From an uncultured Clostridia bacterium (lineage in GTDB: Bacteria; Bacillota; Clostridia; TANB77; CAG-465), in assembly GCA_934130595.1 (NCBI GenBank), contig CAKOYF010000009.1:1-63666 (forward strand): 63,666 nt of DNA. Direction: 5' to 3'. Position numbers and translations under genes: made by a program. The notes beneath the pieces were generated by a model, which saw nothing but the letters and a program-made list of their open reading frames with translations, did not search any database and was not told the origin of the DNA. Of this stretch, positions 34,286 through 42,050 are shown in pieces. The first letter of the stretch is position 1. Every line of letters starts with the position of its first letter.

Positions 34286-34579
34286 CTAAAATATTATTGC
34301 GAGTAATGCAAGTATGAAAACCAGTCCTATGAGAATAGAGCCAAGTGAACCTAGTACTCGTATTAAAAACAAGCCTATTTTGGCAAATAAATAAACCATT
34401 ATTCCTGCCACAAATCCAGATACAAGTGCATTAAACAAAGTACTTAGTGTCACTGTAGTAACTGCCGCACTAAACACGTGCAATAATACACATACTCCAC
34501 AAGTTCCCCAGAAGCCAATCTCTTCAATAAATCGCATCACTACAAGCCAAAATATTAGTTCAAACATCCATACCAACAT
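34286..34579 (-). CDS. Small polytopic membrane protein, unknown family
   Basis: 97 residues, four predicted helices (VWMFELIFWLVVMRFI; TCGVCVLLHVFSAAVTTVTL; NALVSGFVAGIMVYLFA; GSLGSILIGLVFILALLAIIF). SD AAGGAGG, its own promoter (34638-34666) and a terminator, so it is a well-defined single-gene unit. I do not recognise the family. Nothing in the neighbours points to a function. Confidence 0.75.
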   Translation of the reverse strand: MLVWMFELIFWLVVMRFIEEIGFWGTCGVCVLLHVFSAAVTTVTLSTLFNALVSGFVAGIMVYLFAKIGLFLIRVLGSLGSILIGLVFILALLAIIF

Positions 34580-34637
34580 GTTTATACCTCCTTAAAAAAA
34601 TTATTTTTTAAATATCTAAACTCTTAGTTGCCTTAGA

Positions 34638-34666
34638 ATTATATCATATATTATGTTAAATATCAA
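34638..34666 (-). promoter_or_regulatory. Promoter of the 97-residue membrane protein gene
   Basis: Minus strand TTGATA, 17 bp, TATAAT, 58 bp before the ATG. Confidence 0.65.
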
Positions 34667-34698
34667 CAACGTAATTACTTTAAATCAAAATAAAAAAA

Positions 34699-34734
34699 CA
34701 GTAACACACATTAGAATTTTAATAAGTGTTACTG
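34699..34734 (-). terminator. Intrinsic terminator after the TPR gene
   Basis: Minus strand CAGTAACAC...ATTA / TAAT...GTGTTACTG, then TTTTTTT. It spans the stop codon of the TPR gene. Confidence 0.85.
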
Positions 34735-35162
34735 CTATCATCTGTTTTTATTAAATCTTTAATAACATTATAATATTTTTCATCTTCATCCCAGAAGATA
34801 TCGTCCCCAACAAGCATATATGCTCTTAACAAGAACTCTTTTGCTTGGTTATTGTCTTGTGTTTCTACTAAAGTTTGGCCTAATCTAAAAAGTACGTATG
34901 GATTACTAACTCCATTAGGACAATTTTTTGCTTCGAAAAAATAGTCTCTTGCCATATCATATTGTCCGCTTTTAAAATACAAATCACCGATAGATACAAA
35001 AATCCATGTTGCTGTCTCGTAAGAAGTTTTTGGCTCAGGAATAATATCTAAAGCCTCTTTATACTTTCTATATGCTTCTTTACTATTTCCTTCTACCGCA
35101 AAATCCTCTGCTGCTCTACATATTCTTTCTATATCTTCGGTAAAGCCCTTTTTAAGTTGCAT
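34719..35162 (-). CDS. TPR-repeat protein
   Basis: 147 residues, soluble, acidic. At least three tetratricopeptide units: AAEDFAVEGNSKEAYRKYKEAL, ATWIFVSIGDLYFKSGQYDMARDYFFEA and YVLFRLGQTLVETQDNNQAKEFLLRAYML. TPRs are protein-protein adaptors. The protein is too short for a larger architecture and the partner is unknown. SD GGAGG, single-gene unit. It is divergent from the gene at 35315. Confidence 0.82.
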   Translation of the reverse strand: MQLKKGFTEDIERICRAAEDFAVEGNSKEAYRKYKEALDIIPEPKTSYETATWIFVSIGDLYFKSGQYDMARDYFFEAKNCPNGVSNPYVLFRLGQTLVETQDNNQAKEFLLRAYMLVGDDIFWDEDEKYYNVIKDLIKTDDSSNTY

Positions 35163-35261
35163 ATTTTACCTCCAAAATTAAATTAAAGAATTCAAATAAA
35201 ATTATAGCAAAAAAAAAAATATATGTATACATTTTTTTGCAAATTTTTTAAAAATCTTTTT

Positions 35262-35290
35262 TTGACTTTATATATTTGATATGTTATAAT
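35262..35290 (+). promoter_or_regulatory. Strong promoter of the gene at 35315
   Basis: TTGACT, 17 bp, TATAAT, 24 bp before the ATG. Confidence 0.8.
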
Positions 35291-35314
35291 CTTTTTATCA
35301 AGGAAGGTATCATT

Positions 35315-35743
35315 ATGGAAGAAGAAAAATTAGAAAAAGTATTATCAGTAACCAAAAAAGGATTTCCTGCTATGTGGGTAGCCACAACAAGATATGCTAC
35401 TCCAAGTGTACGATTCGGTCAATCTTGTGCAATATGTATGCCAAGTGGTAAAATGACTAAAATAATACGTACATTGCAAAACTATACTAAAGTAAAACAT
35501 TTAGTAAGAGTTATGCCAGGATGCATATATATACAATCAAAATATAGTATTGACGGAAACGAAGTTGATATATATGAAATATCAGATTTAGATATTAATA
35601 ATAAAAAAGCAAGCCTAACTAAACTTGCATCTTTTAAAGATGGAAAATGGGACAATCCATCATACCTAAAAAAATATAAAGAAGGTGTACATTCTACACT
35701 AATGAGAGCAAAGAAATTTTATTCTTTAAGAGATATGGATTAA
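35315..35743 (+). CDS. Conserved-looking basic protein of unknown function
   Basis: 142 residues from the ATG at 35315 (SD AAGGAAGG); the longer frame from 35276 would cross the TATAAT and is rejected. No signal peptide or membrane helix. It contains FPAMWVATTRYATPSVRFGQSC, AICMPSGKMTKIIRTLQNYTKV and a C-terminal basic stretch (TLMRAKKFYSLRDMD). I do not recognise the family. It has a near-consensus promoter and a strong terminator, so it may be well expressed. Lone plus-strand gene among minus-strand genes. Confidence 0.75.
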   Translation: MEEEKLEKVLSVTKKGFPAMWVATTRYATPSVRFGQSCAICMPSGKMTKIIRTLQNYTKVKHLVRVMPGCIYIQSKYSIDGNEVDIYEISDLDINNKKASLTKLASFKDGKWDNPSYLKKYKEGVHSTLMRAKKFYSLRDMD

Positions 35744-35771
35744 AAAAATGGAGCAATTAGCTCCATTTTTT
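35743..35771. terminator. Bidirectional terminator between convergent genes
   Basis: AAAAATGGAGC / GCTCCATTTTT with a 5-nt loop and T-runs on both strands. It touches both stop codons (plus gene at 35743, minus gene at 35770). Confidence 0.9.
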
Positions 35772-36375
35772 ATTTATGTTCAATTGTTAAATAACTTGAT
35801 ACACTCTCTGATGAATCAAAAAGTATGTTCATGCCATTGTATTCTAAATTATTATTTTGAGTTTGATTGTTAAAAGTATAGTATCTATATCTATAGCCTT
35901 CTTCTGTTTTAGAACTCTCATATTTCATTCTTAAAAGTACAAAATATTCTCCTTTAGCAACTTCATCTAAATTAATCTCACTCTCTTTGCCATCTTTAGG
36001 TATTGACGAAAATTCAATTCTATCTGTTGCAATATAATAATTTGTTTTATATATATACTTGTCTCCTGTTTTATCTTTTAAAACTAGTTCAACATTTTCT
36101 AACTTTGAAATTATAGAATCAGTTACCTTCTCATTTAATGTTCCTTCTATAACTAGCTTATTTCCATCGATTTCAAATTTTTCTATATCGTATTGTTTCT
36201 TTTCTATAACAGATGCAATACCATCTGCACTTGATACTCCTTTACTGTTTTTCTTACTTGCATTAGAAACACAAGTTATTCCTAATATAATTACTAATAG
36301 TACTCCAAAAATCATACCAAACAATATAATTCCTCTATTTTCATCATGTCTTCCTAAGTAATTATTTGTTTTCAA
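35770..36375 (-). CDS. Membrane-anchored extracytoplasmic protein of unknown function
   Basis: 201 residues. TTG start with GGGAGG 8 nt upstream. A single helix (GIILFGMIFGVLLVIILGITCV) is followed by a beta-rich domain of about 145 residues (YDIEKFEIDGNKLVIEGTLNEKV; GEYFVLLRMKYESSKTEEGYRYRYYTF). Type II topology. I do not recognise the domain. It starts 3 bp after adenosine deaminase, so the two are probably co-transcribed. Confidence 0.72.
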   Translation of the reverse strand: MKTNNYLGRHDENRGIILFGMIFGVLLVIILGITCVSNASKKNSKGVSSADGIASVIEKKQYDIEKFEIDGNKLVIEGTLNEKVTDSIISKLENVELVLKDKTGDKYIYKTNYYIATDRIEFSSIPKDGKESEINLDEVAKGEYFVLLRMKYESSKTEEGYRYRYYTFNNQTQNNNLEYNGMNILFDSSESVSSYLTIEHK

Positions 36376-36378
36376 TTT

Positions 36379-37362
36379 TTATTCCTCCCAATATTTTTCT
36401 AATAATTCTTTCTTTTCTTCTTCAGTCAAAAAAGCTGCATTAATTGCTGTTTTGTTCATCTTATTGATATCTTCTAAAGTTATTTTTGTTTCATTAACTA
36501 AGTTAAAGTATTCATTTGATAAATTTGTATTTGACACAGTCATATTATCTGTGTTTATTGTAACTAAAACTCCATCACTATATAATTTACTAATAGGATG
36601 AGTAGCATAGCTATTACATATGCAAGTTTGTATATTACTAGTTGGGCATACTTCTAATACTATTTTATTTTCTTTTATATACTCCTCTAGTTTAGCATCT
36701 TCTATAACTCTTACACCATGTCCTATTCTTTTAGCTCCAAACTCTATTGCACTTTTAACACTTTCAGCTCCATCTGCCTCACCTGCATGAATTGTAAAAG
36801 GAATATTATTTTCTCTTGCATATTCAAAAATTTCCTTATATTCTTTAGTTTTATATAATGCTTCAGCACCAGCAAGATCCACAGCACAAACACCTTTTCC
36901 AAGATATTTTTTAGCTATATCTACTGTTTCATAATTTTGTTTCATGTTATCTTTTCCACGCATTATACAAAGTATAAGATTAGATTTTATCTCTACACTT
37001 TCTTTAGCTTCAATAACAGTTTTAACCACTTCTTCTTGTGTTAATCCGTTTCTTGTATGAAATTGTGGCGCAAATCTAATCTCAACATAAACAACATTTT
37101 GTGATTTAAGTTGTTTTAAAAGTTCAATTGTTATATTTTTTATTTCTTCTTTAGTTTGCATTATTGATATTGGATAATCAAAACAAGTCAAATAATCGTT
37201 TAAATTTTTACATTTTTGACTAGCTATCATTTTATTTTCAATTTGTTCATTTGTTAAATTATAATTTTCTTTCACATAAGATACTGGTATAGAACCATCT
37301 AAGTGTAAATGTAGTTCTACCTTTGGCATCTTTTCTATTTTTTCTATTAGGTTTTTCTCCAT
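36379..37362 (-). CDS. add: Adenosine deaminase
   Basis: 327 residues, normal length. Zinc ligands H18 and H20 in VELHLHLDGS; TIHAGEADGAESV holds the third His and the catalytic Glu; GAKRIGHGVR, EVCPTSNIQT and TINTDNMTVSNT complete the active site. It converts adenosine to inosine in purine salvage. SD GAGGGGG. Cytosolic. Confidence 0.96.
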   Translation of the reverse strand: MEKNLIEKIEKMPKVELHLHLDGSIPVSYVKENYNLTNEQIENKMIASQKCKNLNDYLTCFDYPISIMQTKEEIKNITIELLKQLKSQNVVYVEIRFAPQFHTRNGLTQEEVVKTVIEAKESVEIKSNLILCIMRGKDNMKQNYETVDIAKKYLGKGVCAVDLAGAEALYKTKEYKEIFEYARENNIPFTIHAGEADGAESVKSAIEFGAKRIGHGVRVIEDAKLEEYIKENKIVLEVCPTSNIQTCICNSYATHPISKLYSDGVLVTINTDNMTVSNTNLSNEYFNLVNETKITLEDINKMNKTAINAAFLTEEEKKELLEKYWEE

Positions 37363-37488
37363 TTTTCCCCCTCTTTTTTCTTGTATATTTTAGCATACAC
37401 TTTATTTTATTACAATAATTTTCATATATTTTTCAAAAAATTAATTTTTAAATAAATCCTAGCATAACAAAAAACATAAATATGTAAT

Positions 37489-38178
37489 TTAATACTTTAT
37501 ATTTTTAGAAAGCATTCGCTGAACTTTAGTTTCTATTCTTGAGACATATGACCTAGATATTCCTAACTTATCTGCTAATTCTTGTTGTGTCTGTGGTTTT
37601 TTACCATCTAGTCCATATCTTCTATTCATTATATATTTTTCTCTTTTGGTTAATTTCTCATTTAAGAAATTTATGACTTGCTTTAAAACTGTTTTATCAT
37701 GAATATTATCTACAGTATCTTTTTCTTTTAAAACAAGCGTATCAATAATTTCCATATCGTTACCATCTTTATCTGTACCTATTACTTGATTCATAGATAC
37801 TTCTGCCTTTTGCTTTTTACTGCTTCTAATATACATTAAAATCTCATTTTCAATACATCTAGAAGCATATGTACTTATCTTAAAGCCTTTATTTTCTTTA
37901 AAACTATCTATTGCTTTTATTAGCCCAATTGTTCCTATTGAAGTATAGTCTTCTAGCTCTTGTTCATTTTCAGTGTATTTTTTAGCAATATGAACAACTA
38001 ATCTTAAATTATGTTCAATTAAAATTTTTCTTGCCTCTTTATCTCCTTCAAAATATTTTTTTAAATAATATTCTTCCTCTGTTTTACTTAATGGCTCAGG
38101 ATAAAGCCTATCATTTGAAATATATCCAAATAGTCCAAAGAATTTAGATATCATCTCTAATAAGAAAGAAAAAAACAT
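37489..38178 (-). CDS. sigK: Sporulation sigma factor SigK, uninterrupted, with pro-sequence
   Basis: 229 residues. The first 20 or so residues (FFSFLLEMISKFFGLFGYI) are hydrophobic, as in pro-sigma-K, then YPEPLSKTEEEYYLKKYFEGD. Region 2 is LIEHNLRLVVHIAKKY...SIGTIGLIKAIDSF...YASRCIENEILMYIR; IGTDKDGN matches SigK rather than SigE. Region 4 is TKREKYIMNRRYGLDG...QQELADKLGISRSYVSRIE. There is no skin-type interruption. SigK drives late mother-cell genes and needs pro-sequence cleavage, which BofA restrains. SD AGGAGG. Confidence 0.92.
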   Translation of the reverse strand: MFFSFLLEMISKFFGLFGYISNDRLYPEPLSKTEEEYYLKKYFEGDKEARKILIEHNLRLVVHIAKKYTENEQELEDYTSIGTIGLIKAIDSFKENKGFKISTYASRCIENEILMYIRSSKKQKAEVSMNQVIGTDKDGNDMEIIDTLVLKEKDTVDNIHDKTVLKQVINFLNEKLTKREKYIMNRRYGLDGKKPQTQQELADKLGISRSYVSRIETKVQRMLSKNIKY

Positions 38179-38222
38179 AAATATACCTCCTATTGTATAT
38201 TTATGTTTTTATTCGACAAATA

Positions 38223-38447
38223 TTATTGCCACATATCCTTTGTTAATTCTTCAATATACTCTTTTCTTGAATATGTTGCTTTATTATTTTTAACTACTTT
38301 TGTTATTTCATCTTCAAGCATGTAAATATCTACTACGTCCCCTTCTGCTATGTCTTCGCTGCATTTTGTTTTATCTACATTGTACATTTTATCATTAAAC
38401 TCTATTACTACTACATTTCCTTCTATTCTATCTATAATTCCTTGCAT
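38223..38447 (-). CDS. DUF3006 protein
   Basis: 74 residues. MQGIIDRIEGNVVVIEFNDKMYNVDKTKC with EGDVVDIYMLED is the DUF3006 small beta-barrel. It typically follows a ComEC-like MBL hydrolase, as here (8-bp gap). Function unknown; probable partner of that hydrolase. SD AGGAGG. Confidence 0.88.
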   Translation of the reverse strand: MQGIIDRIEGNVVVIEFNDKMYNVDKTKCSEDIAEGDVVDIYMLEDEITKVVKNNKATYSRKEYIEELTKDMWQ

Positions 38448-38455
38448 AGTGCCTC

Positions 38456-39439
38456 CTAATTTCCCATATAGTCATATGAACCAGGTTCAACATTAAATGT
38501 TATATCTTTACCATTACTTACACATTCTATTGTACCTTCTTCATCTGTTCTATAAACTGGAATTTTTAGTTCTTCTAATTTATTCATTGTTGTTTTAGTA
38601 GGATGATTGTATGTATTATCTTTTCCTACAGATATTACTGCATACTTTGGATTTACTGCGTTTAAAAATTTCTTAGATGTTGAAGTAGTTGAACCATGAT
38701 GTCCAATCTTTAATACATCTGCTGTTAAATCATCAAAAGAATTTAACATCTCAGTCTCAGATAAAGTCTCAGCATCTCCTGTAAACATGAATGTATTTTC
38801 TCCATAAGTTAGCTTAATTACAATTGAGTAATTATTTAATGATTGATAACTATCTGAGCTTGGTGCAAGAATTTTAAATTTTGCATCTCCTAAAGTATAT
38901 TCATTTCCAGAAACTGGTGTTGTAAATTTTTTATTTTTATTTTTTACAGCATTAACTAAATTTTCAAAAGTTTTAGTTGTTGTTGTTACTTTTGGAAATA
39001 GTATAGTATCAAAATCGTAAGCATTGACAACATCGTCTAAGCTTCCTATATGATCTTCATGTGGATGAGTACCTACAATATAATCAAATTTTTGTATATT
39101 CTCAGATTTTAGAAAATTTAGTAAATCATCTTTACATTCAGAAGTTCCACCATCTATTAACATAGCGTGGTCTCCTTGTCTAATTAAAATACTGTCCCCC
39201 TGTCCAACATCTATAAAGTCTACAATTAAATTTCCATCAACTTTAGAAGTTTCTGTCTTTTGCGTAGAATTATCATTATTCTTTTCCACATCTTCCAAGG
39301 ATTCAGATTCTAAACTTCCCTTTAAATTTTCTAACAAATTAGAATCATACTTTCCACCTATTAATGTAATTACTAAAACAATAACTATTCCAGCAATTAA
39401 TTGTACTAGAGCATTACTTTTAGTTTTTCTTTTTGCCAT
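38456..39439 (-). CDS. ComEC/Rec2-like metallo-beta-lactamase-fold protein, membrane-anchored
   Basis: About 327 residues from the ATG at 39439 (SD GAGGTG); a TTG at 39460 is disfavoured. One helix (ALVQLIAGIVIVLVITLIGG), a linker, and an MBL domain starting LIVDFIDVGQGDSILIRQGDHAMLIDGG. Metal motif GTHPHEDHIG, then FTGDAET, LKIGHHGS and a C-terminal NTYNHPT. This is the ComEC C-terminal nuclease-like domain without the channel part. Such proteins may be secreted nucleases or phosphodiesterases. It precedes DUF3006. Confidence 0.9.
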   Translation of the reverse strand: MAKRKTKSNALVQLIAGIVIVLVITLIGGKYDSNLLENLKGSLESESLEDVEKNNDNSTQKTETSKVDGNLIVDFIDVGQGDSILIRQGDHAMLIDGGTSECKDDLLNFLKSENIQKFDYIVGTHPHEDHIGSLDDVVNAYDFDTILFPKVTTTTKTFENLVNAVKNKNKKFTTPVSGNEYTLGDAKFKILAPSSDSYQSLNNYSIVIKLTYGENTFMFTGDAETLSETEMLNSFDDLTADVLKIGHHGSTTSTSKKFLNAVNPKYAVISVGKDNTYNHPTKTTMNKLEELKIPVYRTDEEGTIECVSNGKDITFNVEPGSYDYMGN

Positions 39440-39562
39440 ATAATCACCTCTATTTGACAAGATAATTATATCATAACAAAAAAATTAATAGTACTATTTT
39501 GTCATAAAATTCAATTTTATTTCATACATTTATATCATATCAAGGATATTTTTTGTTAAGTA

Positions 39563-39591
39563 TTGCTTTTTACAAAAAATTGTGATATAAT
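39563..39591 (+). promoter_or_regulatory. Promoter of the OLE RNA-oapA unit
   Basis: TTGCTT, exactly 17 bp, TATAAT, predicting transcription start near 39598, at the first base pair of the RNA's closing stem. Confidence 0.75.
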
Positions 39592-39597
39592 ATACTG

Positions 39598-40195
39598 TGA
39601 TGGTGCATTATCCTAGTTGCACTAACTTTTATGAGGGTGGGGCTAAAAATCCACTAAAAGGCACACCGTTGAAGTTTCTTGTTTGTGCGCGAGACGCCCA
39701 GTTTTGCGTGTATTCAGGGAGTAAAGAATTTAGGAAATTATTATAACGGCATATAATACTGCTCCTATTTTCGCTGAGGCTATATTAACCTAATTATGAT
39801 GATAGTGTTGATTAGTATAACCTACATAACGTGCCAAGACACAATATGTAGCGTAGCCTGTCTTGAGTGATAATATCGGGATTTGCTCACTAAAAGATAA
39901 AAAATGTGTATGGCCATATATATTTTTTATCTGGTAATGAAATTATTATTGCAAAAGAGACTAATAATTGTACAAGTGCACACCAAAGGAAAACTTCTAG
40001 GATGTTTGTTCTATTAAAGAATAAGATTTTTTAAGGATTAAAGTATGGACTTAAGTGGCGATCCAGTTCTCTTTCTTAGGCGACTAAAGAGTGTTTTCTC
40101 TAAGCGGAAACGACTAAGTAGTAATACTTAGTAGAAAACAGAGAAATTCTACTGGACCTAAACCATAGTGTTTACTTAAAAAATCACCATCTTAT
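39598..40195 (+). ncRNA. ole: OLE RNA (ornate, large, extremophilic RNA)
   Basis: A gene-free stretch of about 600 nt, much more GC-balanced and structured than other gaps in this window. No ORF of note is present. The ends pair: GATGGTG at 39599-39605 with CACCATC at 40185-40191, making a long-range closing stem. Many internal hairpins are visible (for example GGTGGGGC..., AAGTGGCGATCCAGTT..., CTAAGCGGAAACGACTAAG). Length, promoter, closing stem and a four-TM protein gene immediately downstream fit the OLE RNA class, which forms a membrane-associated ribonucleoprotein with OapA and affects Mg2+, cold and alcohol responses in Bacillus halodurans. The match is from architecture and recall; a covariance-model search would settle it. 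Confidence 0.85.
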
Positions 40196-40227
40196 AATTA
40201 TTTTTTAAGGAGAGATCAATAAACAAA

Positions 40228-40803
40228 ATGAAATCGAAAGATTCAAAAAATAATAAAGAAAAAGATTCCTCGGGTAAATGGGTGATAACAGTTTCTCTGT
40301 TATCTTTTTCACTTTCAATAGTATTTTCATTTTTAACAACAACTACAGTTAATAAACTACCAGTTCCAATAGCTATTATGATACTATTACTTGTAATTAT
40401 ACTAGGTATCTTATTTGATATGATATCTATGGCAGTTACAGTTGCAGAAGAAAAAAATTTCCATGCAAAAGCAAGTAAAAAGCTAAGTGGTGCAAAAACA
40501 TCTATAAAACTTATTCGTAATGCACCAAAAGTTTCAAGTATATGCGCCGACGTTATAGGTGACGTATGTGGTATCTTAAGTGGTGGTATAGGAACAATAG
40601 TTGCAATGAAAATAACTTCTAGTTATGGTCTTACTTTTGACTTACAAGTAATAGTTAGTGCACTAGTTGCTGCTCTTACTATTGGTGGTAAAGCAAAATG
40701 TAAAACTATAGCACAACAATACAGTTCACAAATTGTAGATAAATTTACAAAATTTTTAAATATATTTAGTTTTAAAAAAGAAAAAAAGGTAAACACAAAA
40801 TAA
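40228..40803 (+). CDS. oapA: OapA, OLE RNA-associated membrane protein
   Basis: 191 residues. Charged N-terminal head, helices at about 18-40 and 46-68, a basic cytoplasmic stretch (HAKASKKLSGAKTSIKLIRNAP), helices at about 105-127 and 131-150, and a Lys-rich tail. Length, four helices, basic loops for RNA binding and position directly after OLE RNA fit OapA. ILFDMISMAVTVAEEKNFHAKASKKLS...CADVIGDVCGILSGG can be laid over the neighbour's DUF21 ASEMAFVSIDKSEVDDD...VGFLSSAF. The SD AAGGAGAG is about 13 nt from the ATG, longer than usual; an in-frame ATA at 40219 sits at ideal spacing but is an unlikely start. Confidence 0.85.
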   Translation: MKSKDSKNNKEKDSSGKWVITVSLLSFSLSIVFSFLTTTTVNKLPVPIAIMILLLVIILGILFDMISMAVTVAEEKNFHAKASKKLSGAKTSIKLIRNAPKVSSICADVIGDVCGILSGGIGTIVAMKITSSYGLTFDLQVIVSALVAALTIGGKAKCKTIAQQYSSQIVDKFTKFLNIFSFKKEKKVNTK

Positions 40804-40813
40804 TGTGTTTACC
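40788..40813. terminator. Bidirectional terminator between oapA and the DUF21-CBS gene
   Basis: GGTAAACAC / GTGTTTACC around an 8-nt loop, T-run on the plus side (TCTTTTTTT) and A-run on the other side. It contains the oapA stop codon. Confidence 0.9.
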
Positions 40814-40820
40814 TCTTTTT

Positions 40821-41840
40821 TTATTCTTCATCTGTTAATTGTCCAGCAATTTCTTCAATAGCATCATTAAAAGTTATAAGCCCTACTGTCCTATTTTCAT
40901 CTCTAACTATTGCCATAGGATGTTTTTCTTCTTGCATTTTTCTAAACACATCATCCACTTTTTCATCTGCATTAACAAAAAATGGTTTATGCATTGTATT
41001 TTTATAATCAAGTTTTCCTGTAGCACTGTATTTTATTAAAAGTTCTCTTACTAAAATTATTCCAACAATATTATCCATTTTATCTTTATACACTGGAATT
41101 CTAGAATATTTACATTTTCTAATTATATTTAATAAAGCTTTCTCACTAGTATATGTATCTATTGCTACTATTTTTTCTCTTACTGTCATAACTTCTCTGG
41201 CTGTTATATCATCAAATTTGAAAACTCTTAAAAGTAATTTTTCTTCATTATAATCTATTATTCCTTCATTTCTACCTTTTGAGATTATTGATATTATTTC
41301 TTGTTCTGTTAGTCTTTCTTCACTAGTATTATTTATTTTAAAAATTTTAGTAAATAAATTTGTAGACATACTAAGTAATCTTACAAATGGATAAAATATT
41401 TTTTCTAGAACGCTTACTATTCCAGAAGACATATATGCTACTTTTTTAGGATATACTAAAGCAATTTTCTTAGGTAGTAATTCACCTAAAACTAAAGTAA
41501 AATATGACAAAATTAAAGTTACCAAAATTATTATAAGCGTATCTAAAGTTTGAACAGGCATATTTATATACGGAGATATTTTATCTACAATATACTGAGC
41601 AAAAGTTTCTGCAGCAAATGCACTAGATAAAAATCCTACTACTGTAATACAAATTTGTATAACTGCTAACATATCACTAGAGTTATTTAATAATTTCTTT
41701 GTTCTTATAGCTCGTTTATTTCCTTTTTGAATATCATCATCTACTTCTGACTTATCTATAGACACAAATGCCATTTCTGATGCTGAGAATATTCCGTTTA
41801 TTAAAATTAAACAAAAGAGTAACAGTATTTTATATACCAT
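40821..41840 (-). CDS. CorB/CNNM-like DUF21-CBS protein (HlyC/CorC family), short form
   Basis: 339 residues. The N-terminal DUF21 domain has about four helices with NGIFSASEMAFVSIDKSEVDDD and LVLGELLPKKIAL. A CBS pair follows (VREKIVAIDTYTSEKALLNIIRKCKYSRIPVY; MHKPFFVNADEKVDDVFRKMQEEKHPMAIV). The chain ends after CBS2, so the C-terminal CorC_HlyC domain of full-length members (about 430 residues) is missing. The CNNM/CorB family exports Mg2+. It is convergent with oapA and shares its terminator. SD GGAAGGTG. Confidence 0.9.
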   Translation of the reverse strand: MVYKILLLFCLILINGIFSASEMAFVSIDKSEVDDDIQKGNKRAIRTKKLLNNSSDMLAVIQICITVVGFLSSAFAAETFAQYIVDKISPYINMPVQTLDTLIIILVTLILSYFTLVLGELLPKKIALVYPKKVAYMSSGIVSVLEKIFYPFVRLLSMSTNLFTKIFKINNTSEERLTEQEIISIISKGRNEGIIDYNEEKLLLRVFKFDDITAREVMTVREKIVAIDTYTSEKALLNIIRKCKYSRIPVYKDKMDNIVGIILVRELLIKYSATGKLDYKNTMHKPFFVNADEKVDDVFRKMQEEKHPMAIVRDENRTVGLITFNDAIEEIAGQLTDEE

Positions 41841-41935
41841 CTGTAATCACCTTCCTATTTATTAAATAATATCATATAATTACTAAATATACAATTAACT
41901 ATATTTTTAAAAAAGTAATAAAATTTATAATTTTC

Positions 41936-41964
41936 TTGCTTTTTATTATTTTTTATAGTATAAT
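41936..41964 (+). promoter_or_regulatory. Promoter of a candidate small RNA
   Basis: TTGCTT, 17 bp, TATAAT, the same boxes and spacing as the OLE promoter, on the plus strand in a gap between two minus-strand genes. Confidence 0.6.
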
Positions 41965-41970
41965 ACTATT

Positions 41971-42050
41971 AGTTAAAAGAACGACATAAATTTTTTTAAA
42001 ACAACCTCTACGGAAAAAGGATGTACTTTATGTACATCCTTTTATTTTTT
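41971..42050 (+). ncRNA. Candidate small RNA of about 75-80 nt
   Basis: The stretch from the predicted start near 41971 to the terminator T-run at about 42050 has no SD and no start codon before the terminator hairpin, so it is a complete promoter-to-terminator unit without an ORF. It runs into the 3' end of the convergent M23 peptidase gene. No known RNA family recognised. Confidence 0.4.
42015..42043. terminator. Bidirectional terminator (small RNA / M23 gene)
   Basis: AAAAGGATGTAC / GTACATCCTTTT with a 5-nt loop, T-run on the plus strand and A-run opposite. Confidence 0.85.

Noticed and set aside
37489..38178. SigK gene interrupted by a skin-like element
   Set aside because: The reading frame is continuous through regions 2 to 4.
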